Made by a program: the position numbers and the translations under genes. A stretch of DNA of 64,000 nucleotides from Rhizobium terricola (GTDB lineage Bacteria; Pseudomonadota; Alphaproteobacteria; Rhizobiales; Rhizobiaceae), in NCBI RefSeq assembly GCF_012927355.1, contig NZ_JABBGK010000004.1:186001-250000 (forward strand), written 5' to 3'. Numbering within the stretch: position 1 is the first letter of the stretch; every line of letters begins with the position of its first letter. This document shows, piece after piece, positions 41,340-49,603 of this stretch. The notes below the pieces were generated by a model. That model made no database searches. It worked only from the letters and a program-made list of their open reading frames with translations, and had not been told where the DNA came from.

Positions 41340-42172
41340 TCCGCCGCCTCCGTGGGAACCGCGGTGATGTTGCGCGGATAGACCTCGTCGATCACGTCGT
41401 CGAGAACATGAGCGGTCATTCCTGGAACGCGAACGATCTCGCTCTTCACGTCATCGGCGAAATGATGCACCACCGCGCCGACCAGCCGCTCGCCGGGCAT
41501 CAGTCGCTCCAGCTTGTCGAGGATGAAGGAGGTGGGCGGTGCCCAGACGAGCTGCGTGTTCCCGACAGCGCCCTGCCAGGTCCAGTGCAGGTGGCCGCTG
41601 GCATAGAGCGCCACGTCGTGAGCCGCCAGAAGGCCTAGCAGGCGCTGGCGTTCGCTCGGACGCGCACCCCAGTAGCCGGTGTCGCCTTCGTCCGCATCGT
41701 CGACGAACAGCGGCTTGTGCGCGAAGATCGCGATCCGACGTGCTTCGCGCGTTTCGAGCATTTCGGTCAGCCAGACGAACTGCTCTTCTTCCTCAGGGTG
41801 GCCCGATCCGACGAGCAGGCTGTTCAGCCCGATCAGGCGCCAGTTGCCGACATCCTTGGCAAAACGGTCAGGACCGGCAAGCCGGCGCCAGCGCTCGAGC
41901 CGCAGGTCGTCGATCGGCTGGTGCGAACCCGGCATGTGGCCGACGTCGTGATTGCCCGGGACGATCAGGACCGGCACGCCGAGTTCGTTCATCAGCCCCA
42001 TCGAAAACAGGATGTCGTCCTCGCGGTCCGCTCCATCGATGGTCAGGTCACCGGTATGCACGACGAGATCGGGCGCGATCTCGTCGATCCAGCGCCGGAT
42101 GGGATCCCAGTTGCCGTTGAAATGCGACTTGGTGGGACTGAAATGGGTATCGCTGATCTGGACGATCTTCAT
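41336..42172 (-). CDS. Metallophosphoesterase (Icc/GpdQ-like)
   Basis: A 278-residue calcineurin-type phosphoesterase with a complete dinuclear metal site: IVQISDTHF (Asp-x-His), HTGDLTIDG, PGNHDVGH and GHLHWTW. ATG 42172 is preferred to an in-frame start 21 nt upstream. It is the first gene of the CUT1 importer operon. In this setting a cytosolic phosphodiesterase like GpdQ suggests import of a glycerophosphodiester or other phosphodiester, but a cyclic nucleotide phosphodiesterase role is also open. Confidence 0.85.
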   Translation of the reverse strand: MKIVQISDTHFSPTKSHFNGNWDPIRRWIDEIAPDLVVHTGDLTIDGADREDDILFSMGLMNELGVPVLIVPGNHDVGHMPGSHQPIDDLRLERWRRLAGPDRFAKDVGNWRLIGLNSLLVGSGHPEEEEQFVWLTEMLETREARRIAIFAHKPLFVDDADEGDTGYWGARPSERQRLLGLLAAHDVALYASGHLHWTWQGAVGNTQLVWAPPTSFILDKLERLMPGERLVGAVVHHFADDVKSEIVRVPGMTAHVLDDVIDEVYPRNITAVPTEAAE

Positions 42173-42425
42173 GGTCGGGCACCTTCTGAACACAGGGCCG
42201 CACAGGTCCTCTGGAAACCGCGGCGCGCTGCCGAACTCTCTTAGGTGCTCTCCGTGTCAGCTGCGTAAGGCGTCTTTCAGCGTTCTTTCAAAACCGTCAT
42301 CAATCCGTCAGCAACGGCTTTCTGCCCGGCTTTCAAGGGGCCCCGCACAACGGATTGCGGCAGGCGGTCGAGGCCACCTCCTGCACTCGCCCACTGATCG
42401 GGAAACGACCGCATTCGGAATTTAT

Positions 42426-42466
42426 TTGACACATGTATGATAAGTGACATATTTTGCATTCAAACA
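42426..42466 (+). promoter_or_regulatory. hyuA promoter with shared ATGATAAGTGACAT motif
   Basis: The 406-bp gap 42173-42578 holds TTGACA at 42426-42431 and, 17 bp on, ATATTT (42449-42454) as a plausible promoter for hyuA. ATGATAAGTGACAT (42437-42450) lies between them and CATTCAAACA (42457-42466) just after. Both elements recur elsewhere in the window (52132 and 55252), so this is a likely operator overlapping the promoter. The phosphoesterase-importer operon promoter should also lie in this gap, but I see no clear one. Confidence 0.55.
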
Positions 42467-42578
42467 CGCAGAGCACCGCTGCAGGCGACTTGGGGACAGC
42501 AGGCGAAAAGCGCTTGAACATCCGCCGCCAAACGCAGGAATAATCTGACATCGCAGCCTTTCCAAACTGGGGAACAAC

Positions 42579-44663
42579 ATGGCGAACAGCGCGCCACGCA
42601 ACTGCCGCGTCGGGGTCGACATCGGTGGAACTTTCACGGACATCGCCCTGGATCTCGACGGAACCCTCCACTCCACCAAGATCCTCACCGACTACACCGC
42701 CCCCGAGCGCGCCATCCTCGCCGGCGTGAAGTCGGTCGCCACGACGGCAGGCATCGCCCTCTCGGACATCGACATCCTGATCCATGGCACCACCCTTGCC
42801 ACGAATGCGCTGATCGAACGGCGCGGCGCAAAAACCGCCTTCATCACCACCGAGGGCTTTCGCGACGTGCTGGAGATGCGCACCGAGAACCGGTTCGAAC
42901 AATACGACCTGAACATCGCCTTGCCTCCGGCCCTCATCGCCCGAGCCGACCGCCATGTCGTTCGCGAACGCATCGACGCCACCGGAAAGGTCCTGCTGCC
43001 GCTCGACGAGGCATCCGTCGCGGCAGTCGTCGAGCAGATCGCCGCCGGCGGCTACGAGAGCGTCGCGATCGGCTTGATCCATGCCTATGCCAACGGAGAC
43101 CACGAGGCGCGCGTTCGCGCAGCCCTTCTGGAGCGCCTCCCGCACCTGTCGGTATCGATCTCCTCCGAGGTCTCCCCGCAGATGCGCGAGTTCGAGCGCT
43201 TCAACACCGTTTGCGCCAACGCCTATGTCAAGCCGGCGATCAAGTCCTACCTGGACCGCCTCGTCGTCTCGCTGAAGGAAATCGGCGTCGGCTGCCCGGT
43301 CTTCATGATCCATTCCGGCGGCGGCATCGTCTCTGTCGAAAGCGCATCGGAATTCCCGGTTCGCCTCGTTGAATCAGGCCCGGCCGGCGGCGCCATCTTT
43401 GCCGCCGACATCGCCCGCCACCACGGGCTCGATACCGTACTTTCCTTCGACATGGGCGGCACGACCGCCAAGATCTGCCTGATCGAGAACCAGGTGCCGA
43501 AGACGGCCAAGACCTTCGAGGTCGCCCGGACCTACCGGTTCCGCAAGGGCTCGGGCATGCCGATCTCCATTCCTGTGGTCGAGATGGTCGAAATCGGCGC
43601 CGGCGGCGGCTCGATCGCCAGCGTCGATGCCATGCGCCAGATCCGTGTCGGCCCGCACAGCGCAGCCTCCGAGCCCGGTCCGGCCTGCTACCAGCGCGGC
43701 GGCACCAGGCCCACGGTGACGGATGCCGACCTCATCCTCGGCAAGCTCGACCCCGACAACTTCGCCGGCGGCGCCATTCCTCTCTCCATAGAGGCAAGCC
43801 GCAGCGCGATGACGAACGAGATCGGCAGCGTCATCAATCTCGATGCCGAGGCCGCCGCCTACGGCACCTGTGAAATGGTCGACGAGAACATGGCGAATGC
43901 CGGCCGCGTCCACGCCGTCGAGAACGGCAAGGACATTTCCGACTTCACGATGATCACGTTTGGTGGTGCCGGTCCGCTTCACGCAGCGCGCCTCTGCGAG
44001 AAGATGGGCATCTCGACCTTCCTCGTCCCTCCGGGTGCAGGCGTCGGCTCGGCGATCGGCTTCCTTAAGGCGCCGTTCGGCTACGAGTCCGTCCGCAGCG
44101 CCGTGTTCAGCCTGTCCCGCTTCGATGTGGCCGAGGCCAACCGGCTGCTCGCGGTGATGCGCGACGAGGCGATGCGCTTCGTCGAGGGCGGACTCGAAAC
44201 CGCAGACCCCGTGATCGAGCGCACGGTCTTCATGCGTTATGCCGGCCAGGGCTGGGACATTCCGGTATCCCTGCCCTTCGGCGAATTCGACGCCGCGAGC
44301 GCTGCAAGGGTGGTCGAACTTTTCGAGCAGGAATATGCACGCTTCTTCGGCCGCGCGATCGAGGGTCTCGAAATCGAGATCGTCAGCTGGTCGGTCAAGG
44401 TCAGTTCACCGCTGGCCGAAGTGACCCGTGTTCCGCCGGTTGCCGCCGGCGCCGTCGTCGAGCCGCCCCTGCGCCGCAAGGTCTTCGATGCCGCAAGCCA
44501 TGTCTATCTCGACGCCGGCATTCACAACCGCACCGACCTAAAGCCCGGCGACGTCGTCAACGGCCCCGCCGTCATCGTCGAGCGGGAAACCTCGACCCTG
44601 CTCACATCCTCGTTCAAGGCAATCCCGCAGAACGACGGCTGCCTTCTCGTAACCCGCCGCTGA
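42579..44663 (+). CDS. hyuA: HyuA-type hydantoinase/oxoprolinase subunit A
   Basis: A 694-residue ATP-dependent hydantoinase/oxoprolinase A subunit. The N-terminal domain starts RVGVDIGGTFTDIALDLDG; the central actin-like ATPase part has LSFDMGGTTAKICLIEN and VEIGAGGGSIASVD, and later TFGGAGPLHAARLCE. Such enzymes use ATP to open hydantoins, 5-oxoproline or N-methylhydantoin, or carboxylate ketones. Length matches HyuA (about 690). It is followed after 10 nt by hyuB and heads a six-gene unit to 51289. Confidence 0.9.
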   Translation: MANSAPRNCRVGVDIGGTFTDIALDLDGTLHSTKILTDYTAPERAILAGVKSVATTAGIALSDIDILIHGTTLATNALIERRGAKTAFITTEGFRDVLEMRTENRFEQYDLNIALPPALIARADRHVVRERIDATGKVLLPLDEASVAAVVEQIAAGGYESVAIGLIHAYANGDHEARVRAALLERLPHLSVSISSEVSPQMREFERFNTVCANAYVKPAIKSYLDRLVVSLKEIGVGCPVFMIHSGGGIVSVESASEFPVRLVESGPAGGAIFAADIARHHGLDTVLSFDMGGTTAKICLIENQVPKTAKTFEVARTYRFRKGSGMPISIPVVEMVEIGAGGGSIASVDAMRQIRVGPHSAASEPGPACYQRGGTRPTVTDADLILGKLDPDNFAGGAIPLSIEASRSAMTNEIGSVINLDAEAAAYGTCEMVDENMANAGRVHAVENGKDISDFTMITFGGAGPLHAARLCEKMGISTFLVPPGAGVGSAIGFLKAPFGYESVRSAVFSLSRFDVAEANRLLAVMRDEAMRFVEGGLETADPVIERTVFMRYAGQGWDIPVSLPFGEFDAASAARVVELFEQEYARFFGRAIEGLEIEIVSWSVKVSSPLAEVTRVPPVAAGAVVEPPLRRKVFDAASHVYLDAGIHNRTDLKPGDVVNGPAVIVERETSTLLTSSFKAIPQNDGCLLVTRR

Positions 44664-44673
44664 GGACCCTGCC

Positions 44674-46341
44674 ATGAACCAGTCCATGATCGACATCCAT
44701 ATGCAGGTGATGTGGAACCGGCTCATCTCGGTCGTCGAGGAACAGGCCCAGACGCTGATCCGCACGGCGTTTTCGACCAGCGTACGCGAGGCGGGCGACC
44801 TGTCCGCCGGCGTCTTCGACCTGAAAGGACAGATGCTCGCCCAGGCCGTCACCGGCACGCCCGGCCACGTCAACGCCATGGCGGAATCGGTCGCCCACTT
44901 CATCAACGACATCGGCCCCGACAACATCTTCGAGGGCGATGTCTATATCACCAACGACCCCTGGAAGGGCACCGGCCACCTGCACGACATCACGATCGTC
45001 ACTCCGTCCTTCCACCGCGGCAAGCTGGTCGGTTACTTCGCCTCCACCGCGCATGTTGTCGACGTCGGCGGTCGCGGCTTCGGTCCCGATGCGCGCGAAG
45101 TCTATGAGGAAGGACTGTTCATCCCGATCATGAAGTTCTTCGAGCGCGGTCAGGTCAACCGGACTCTGGTCGAGATCGTCAAGAACAACGTGCGCGAAAA
45201 CGACAAGGTCGTCGGCGACCTCTACGCGCTCGCCGCCTGCAACGAGACCGGACACCGCCGCCTCGTCGACATGCTGACCGAGTTCAACCTCGACGACCTC
45301 GGCATGATCGGCTCCTTCATCCTGAAGCACAGCCGGGAAGCCACGCTGGAGCGCCTGCGCAACCTGCCGCACGGCTCCTGGTCCTACAGCCTCGATCTCG
45401 ACGGCTATGACGAGCCGGTGAAGCTCGCCGCGAAACTGACCATCGGCGCGGACGGCGTCGTCGTCGATTTCGACGGCACCTCGGGCATGAGCAAGTTCGG
45501 CATCAACGTTCCGCTCGTCTATGCCAAGGCCTATGCCTGCTACGGCATCAAATGCGTGGTCGCGCCCGAGATCCCCAACAACGCGGCGTCGTTGGCCCCC
45601 TTCGACGTCGTGGCGCCGGAAGGCTGCATCCTCAACGCCAAGCGCCCGGCACCGGTCGCCGTGCGCCACGTGCTCGGCCATTTCGTTCCGGATCTGGTGC
45701 TCGGCGCCCTTCACCAGGCATTGCCCGGCCAGGTGCCGGCAGAAGGTGCGAGCGCCCTTTGGAACCTGCACATGAGCGTCCGTCCGGTCGCCGACCAGAT
45801 CGGCGGCAAGGGCGCGGAAATCCTGATGTTCAATTCCGGCGGCACCGGCGCCCGTCCCGCGCTCGACGGCCTCAACGCCACCGCCTTCCCGAGCGGCGTG
45901 CACACCATGCCGATCGAGGCGACGGAAAATGTCGGCCCGATCATCGTCTGGCGCAAGGAGCTTCGCGAAGGTTCGGGCGGCGCCGGCGCGCAGCGCGGCG
46001 GCCTCGGGCAGACCATCGAGATTGCCGCCGCGGAGGGATACAGCTTCCGCTTCTCGGCGATGTTCGACCGTCTCGGCCATCCGGCCCGCGGACGTGACGG
46101 CGGTGGCGCAGGCGCGGCCGGCTCCGTCTCGCTCGACGACGGAACCACACTCCGGGGCAAGGGCCTGCAATTCGTGCCGGAGGGCCGCAAGCTGGTGCTG
46201 CAGCTTCCCGGCGGCGGCGGTTACGGCAACCCGGCCGAGCGACCCGCCGCAGCCGTCGACCACGACCTTGCACAAGGTTACATCACCGCCGAACAGGCAG
46301 CGGACTATGGAGCCGCGAAGAATTCAGGACCGAAAGCATGA
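44674..46341 (+). CDS. hyuB: HyuB-type hydantoinase/oxoprolinase subunit B
   Basis: A 555-residue B subunit with the conserved stretches SVREAGDLSAGVFD, ITNDPWKGTGHLHDITIV and, near the end, RGGLGQTIEIAA and LPGGGGYGNPAERP. It overlaps the aminotransferase gene by 4 nt. Paired A and B subunits in one transcript indicate a complete heteromeric enzyme. Confidence 0.9.
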   Translation: MNQSMIDIHMQVMWNRLISVVEEQAQTLIRTAFSTSVREAGDLSAGVFDLKGQMLAQAVTGTPGHVNAMAESVAHFINDIGPDNIFEGDVYITNDPWKGTGHLHDITIVTPSFHRGKLVGYFASTAHVVDVGGRGFGPDAREVYEEGLFIPIMKFFERGQVNRTLVEIVKNNVRENDKVVGDLYALAACNETGHRRLVDMLTEFNLDDLGMIGSFILKHSREATLERLRNLPHGSWSYSLDLDGYDEPVKLAAKLTIGADGVVVDFDGTSGMSKFGINVPLVYAKAYACYGIKCVVAPEIPNNAASLAPFDVVAPEGCILNAKRPAPVAVRHVLGHFVPDLVLGALHQALPGQVPAEGASALWNLHMSVRPVADQIGGKGAEILMFNSGGTGARPALDGLNATAFPSGVHTMPIEATENVGPIIVWRKELREGSGGAGAQRGGLGQTIEIAAAEGYSFRFSAMFDRLGHPARGRDGGGAGAAGSVSLDDGTTLRGKGLQFVPEGRKLVLQLPGGGGYGNPAERPAAAVDHDLAQGYITAEQAADYGAAKNSGPKA

Positions 46342-47546
46342 CCGTCACGTTCGAAAGCGCCCGCGCCGCCAGCATCAAGTCCTCGCCCTCGATGGCCGTA
46401 TCGATGGCGGCCAAGGCCATGCGTGCGAAGGGTGAAGACGTCATCGACCTTTCGCTGGGCGAACCCGATTTCGACACGCCCGCCTTCATCGTCGAGGCGG
46501 CGATCGAGGCGATGCGGAGCGGCAAGACGCGTTACACCAGCCCCGACGGGCTGCCGGAACTGCGCGCCGCGATCGTCGCGAAGTTCAAGCGCGAGAACGG
46601 CCTGGACTTCGAGATGGACGAGATCTCGATCGGCAACGGCGCCAAGCAGATCCTGTTCAACGCCTTCCTCGGAACGCTCGAACCGGGCGGCGAAGTGATC
46701 GTGCCGGCCCCCTACTGGGTGTCCTACACCGACATCGTCATCCTGCATGGTGGCGTGCCGCGGATCGTTCCCTGCGGCGTCGAGGAGGACTTCAAGCTCA
46801 CACCTGCGAAACTCGAGGCGGCGATCACGCCGAGAACCCGCTGGTTCCTGTTCAACTCGCCGTCCAACCCGACCGGTGCGATCTATTCGGCCGCCGAGCT
46901 CGTGGCCCTCGGCGAGGTGCTCGAACGGCATCCCCATGTCTGCGTGATGTCGGACGAGATCTACGAGCACATCGTCTGCGGCGACGTACCCTTCGTCTCC
47001 TTCGGCGTCGCCTGCCCTTCGCTGCGGGGGCGGACCCTGATCATCAACGGCGTCTCCAAGGCCTATGCGATGACCGGCTGGCGGCTCGGCTATGCGGCCG
47101 GTCCGAAGAGCCTGACGAAGGTGCTCAACAAGATGCAGTCGCAGAGCACGACCTGCCCTTCCTCGATCTCGCAGATCGCAGCCGCCGCCGCGCTCAACGG
47201 CCCCCAGGATTTCGTGACGACCGCGGTTGCCGAGTACAAGGCCCGCGGCGCCCTCGTCGCGAGCGGCTTTGCCGCGATCCCGGGCCTTGACGTGCGCGCG
47301 CCGGAAGGTGCCTTCTACCTGTTCCCGAAATGCGAGGCCTATATCGGCAAGATGGCTCCCGACGGAACACGGATCGAGACGGACACGCAGCTGGCGAGCT
47401 ACCTGCTCACCGAGGGCAAGGTGGCAACCGTCCCGGGTGCCGCCTTCGGTGTCGAGCCCTATATCCGCCTTTCCTTCGCGACCTCGCGCGAAAATCTCTC
47501 CATTGCGGTCGAGCGGGTCGGCCAGGCCCTCTCCAAGCTCAGATAA
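46338..47546 (+). CDS. Class I/II aminotransferase (aspartate aminotransferase-like)
   Basis: A 402-residue PLP enzyme. Lys241 in GVSKAYAMTGWRLGYAAG binds PLP; FNSPSNPTGAIYS, SDEIYEHIV and the Arg in YIRLSFATS (substrate carboxylate) are intact. It probably removes the amino group of the amino acid freed by the HyuAB reaction. Translationally coupled to hyuB. Confidence 0.9.
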   Translation: MTVTFESARAASIKSSPSMAVSMAAKAMRAKGEDVIDLSLGEPDFDTPAFIVEAAIEAMRSGKTRYTSPDGLPELRAAIVAKFKRENGLDFEMDEISIGNGAKQILFNAFLGTLEPGGEVIVPAPYWVSYTDIVILHGGVPRIVPCGVEEDFKLTPAKLEAAITPRTRWFLFNSPSNPTGAIYSAAELVALGEVLERHPHVCVMSDEIYEHIVCGDVPFVSFGVACPSLRGRTLIINGVSKAYAMTGWRLGYAAGPKSLTKVLNKMQSQSTTCPSSISQIAAAAALNGPQDFVTTAVAEYKARGALVASGFAAIPGLDVRAPEGAFYLFPKCEAYIGKMAPDGTRIETDTQLASYLLTEGKVATVPGAAFGVEPYIRLSFATSRENLSIAVERVGQALSKLR

Positions 47547-47567
47547 CCGGTTTCAAGGATTGCTCCC

Positions 47568-48380
47568 GTGACTGACTTTCAATGCACGCTTCTGACCGGC
47601 GCGGCCGGCGCCCTCGGAACGCAACTGCGCCAATCCGGAACGAAGCTCGGCAAGACCGTTCGCCTTTCCGACCGCCGGCCTTGCGAAAACCTCGAGGCCC
47701 ACGAAGAGGATTTCCCCCTCGACCTGTCCGATTTCGAGGCTGTCTCGAAAGCCGTCAAGGGTTGCGATGCGATCGTCCACATGGGCGGCCAGCCGCTGGA
47801 GGGACCGTGGGAGACGATCCTCAACTCCAACATCGTCGGCGGCTACAACATCTATGAAGCCGCCCGCCAACACGGCGTGAAGCGCATTGTCTATGCAAGC
47901 TCCGTGCATGCCATCGGCTATTACGAGCGCACCGAGACGATCGACGGCACCGTGCCGACCCGCCCGGACAGCCTGTACGGCGTGTCGAAGACCTTCGTCG
48001 AAAACCTCGCCCGCTACTACTTCGACAAGTTCGGCATCGAGACGGTGTGCATCCGCATCGGCTCGAGCTTTCCCGAGCCGACCGATCGGCGCCATCTGAT
48101 CACCTGGCTCTCCTATGCCGATTGCCGCCAACTGGTCGAGAAGTGCCTGTCCGCGCCCCGCGTCGGCTTCATGATCGCCTACGGCATGTCCAACAACAGC
48201 GAGGCCTTCTGGGACAACCGGACGGCCGCCGTGCTCGGCTACAAGCCGCAGGACAGCGCCGACGACTACCGCGAAAAGGTCTTCGCCTCGACGACGCAGG
48301 GCGACCCGAACGATCCGGCCGTGCGTTTCCAGGGCGGCAGCTTCTGCGCTGCCGGACATTTCGAAGACGAGAAGAAGTGA
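47568..48380 (+). CDS. udh: NAD-dependent uronate dehydrogenase-like epimerase-family protein
   Basis: A 270-residue extended SDR close to uronate dehydrogenases: Rossmann TGAAGALGTQL, substrate Ser in YASSVHAIGYY, catalytic YGVSK, and the C-terminal DPNDPAVRFQGGSF. Known Udh oxidises galacturonate/glucuronate to aldarolactones. GTG 47568 has AAGGAT 7 nt upstream and no better ATG lies near it. Its place between an aminotransferase and an FAD oxidoreductase is unusual for a uronate enzyme, so a different cyclic substrate is possible. Confidence 0.8.
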   Translation: MTDFQCTLLTGAAGALGTQLRQSGTKLGKTVRLSDRRPCENLEAHEEDFPLDLSDFEAVSKAVKGCDAIVHMGGQPLEGPWETILNSNIVGGYNIYEAARQHGVKRIVYASSVHAIGYYERTETIDGTVPTRPDSLYGVSKTFVENLARYYFDKFGIETVCIRIGSSFPEPTDRRHLITWLSYADCRQLVEKCLSAPRVGFMIAYGMSNNSEAFWDNRTAAVLGYKPQDSADDYREKVFASTTQGDPNDPAVRFQGGSFCAAGHFEDEKK

Positions 48381-48388
48381 GGCAAGAA

Positions 48389-49582
48389 ATGCAGGCCTCA
48401 AAGTCTTCCTATGATGTGGTGATCGTCGGCGGTGCCGTCGTCGGCAGCTCGGCCGCATTTTTCCTGGCGTCCAATCCCGATTTCAAAGGCTCGATCCTGG
48501 TCATCGAGAAGGACTGGACCTATGCACGCTCGGCAACGGCGCTGTCGTCGAGCTCGATCCGGCATCAGTTTTCCAATGCCATCAATGTGCAGATCTCGCA
48601 ATTCGGCACCGAATTCATCCGCGAGTTCACGAAGCATGTGGCGGTAGACGGAGACGCCCCGGAACTCGGCTTCCACGAGAACGGCTATCTGTTCCTCGCC
48701 GGCGACGCTCGCGGCCGGGCCGTTCTGGAGCGAAACCATGAAACGCAGGTCGCCTGCGGCGCCGAGATCACGCTGCTCGAGCCGGAAGCGCTCGGCCAGC
48801 GCTTCCCCTGGCTCAACCTCGATGGCCTGACCCTCGGCAGCTACGGCGAGCGCGGCGAAGGCTGGTTCGACAGTTCGGGGCTGATGAACGGCTTTCGCAA
48901 GAAGGCCCGTTCGCTCGGCGTCGAATATATCGAGGACGAGGTGGTCGAGATCACCCGCGAGGGCGACCGGATCGTCTCCGTGACGACGAAGGGCGGCCAG
49001 ACGATCGCCTGCGGCACGTTGGTCAATACGTCGGGCACCCGCGGCAAGAAGATGGCGCGGCTCGCCGGCCTCGACATCCCGGTCGAGCCGCGCCGCCGTT
49101 CCCTCTTCGTCGTCAGCTGCAAGACGCCGCTTCCTGGCGTCGTCGGCCTCACCATCGATCCGACCGGTGTCTTCTTCAGGCCGGAAGGCCAGTTCTACCT
49201 GATGGGGACCTATCCGAGACATGATCCCGAAGTGGATCCGGAAGACTTCGACGTCATGCATGCGGAATTCGAGGAAGAGATCTGGCCGATCCTCGCCGAG
49301 CGCGTTCCGGCCTTCGAGGCGATCAAGGTGGTCAATTCCTGGGCCGGTCACTACGACTACTGCACGCTGGACCATAACGTCATCCTCGGACCGCATACGG
49401 AGGTGAAGAACTTCCTGTTCGCCAACGGCTTCAGCGGCCATGGCCTGCAGCAGTCGCCGGCCATGGGCCGCGGCCTCAGCGAACTCATCACCTACGGGAC
49501 CTTCAGGACACTCGACCTCTCACCCTTCGGGTACCAGCGGGTCGTGGCGAACGAGCCGTTCCTCGAAGACGCCGTCATCTGA
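48389..49582 (+). CDS. FAD-dependent oxidoreductase (DAO family)
   Basis: A 397-residue DAO-family flavoprotein: FAD fingerprint DVVIVGGAVVGSSAAFFLA, then SSSIRHQFSNAINVQIS, and the C-terminal FANGFSGHGLQQSPAMGRGL. It resembles FOXRED1-like, dimethylglycine- or sarcosine-type oxidases that act on secondary or tertiary amines. ATG 48389 follows GAGGCAAGAA. The frame is open far upstream, but that part overlaps the udh gene and lacks the fold's N-terminus. Confidence 0.85.
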   Translation: MQASKSSYDVVIVGGAVVGSSAAFFLASNPDFKGSILVIEKDWTYARSATALSSSSIRHQFSNAINVQISQFGTEFIREFTKHVAVDGDAPELGFHENGYLFLAGDARGRAVLERNHETQVACGAEITLLEPEALGQRFPWLNLDGLTLGSYGERGEGWFDSSGLMNGFRKKARSLGVEYIEDEVVEITREGDRIVSVTTKGGQTIACGTLVNTSGTRGKKMARLAGLDIPVEPRRRSLFVVSCKTPLPGVVGLTIDPTGVFFRPEGQFYLMGTYPRHDPEVDPEDFDVMHAEFEEEIWPILAERVPAFEAIKVVNSWAGHYDYCTLDHNVILGPHTEVKNFLFANGFSGHGLQQSPAMGRGLSELITYGTFRTLDLSPFGYQRVVANEPFLEDAVI

Positions 49583-49603
49583 CACTCAAATCTGGGGATC
49601 CCC

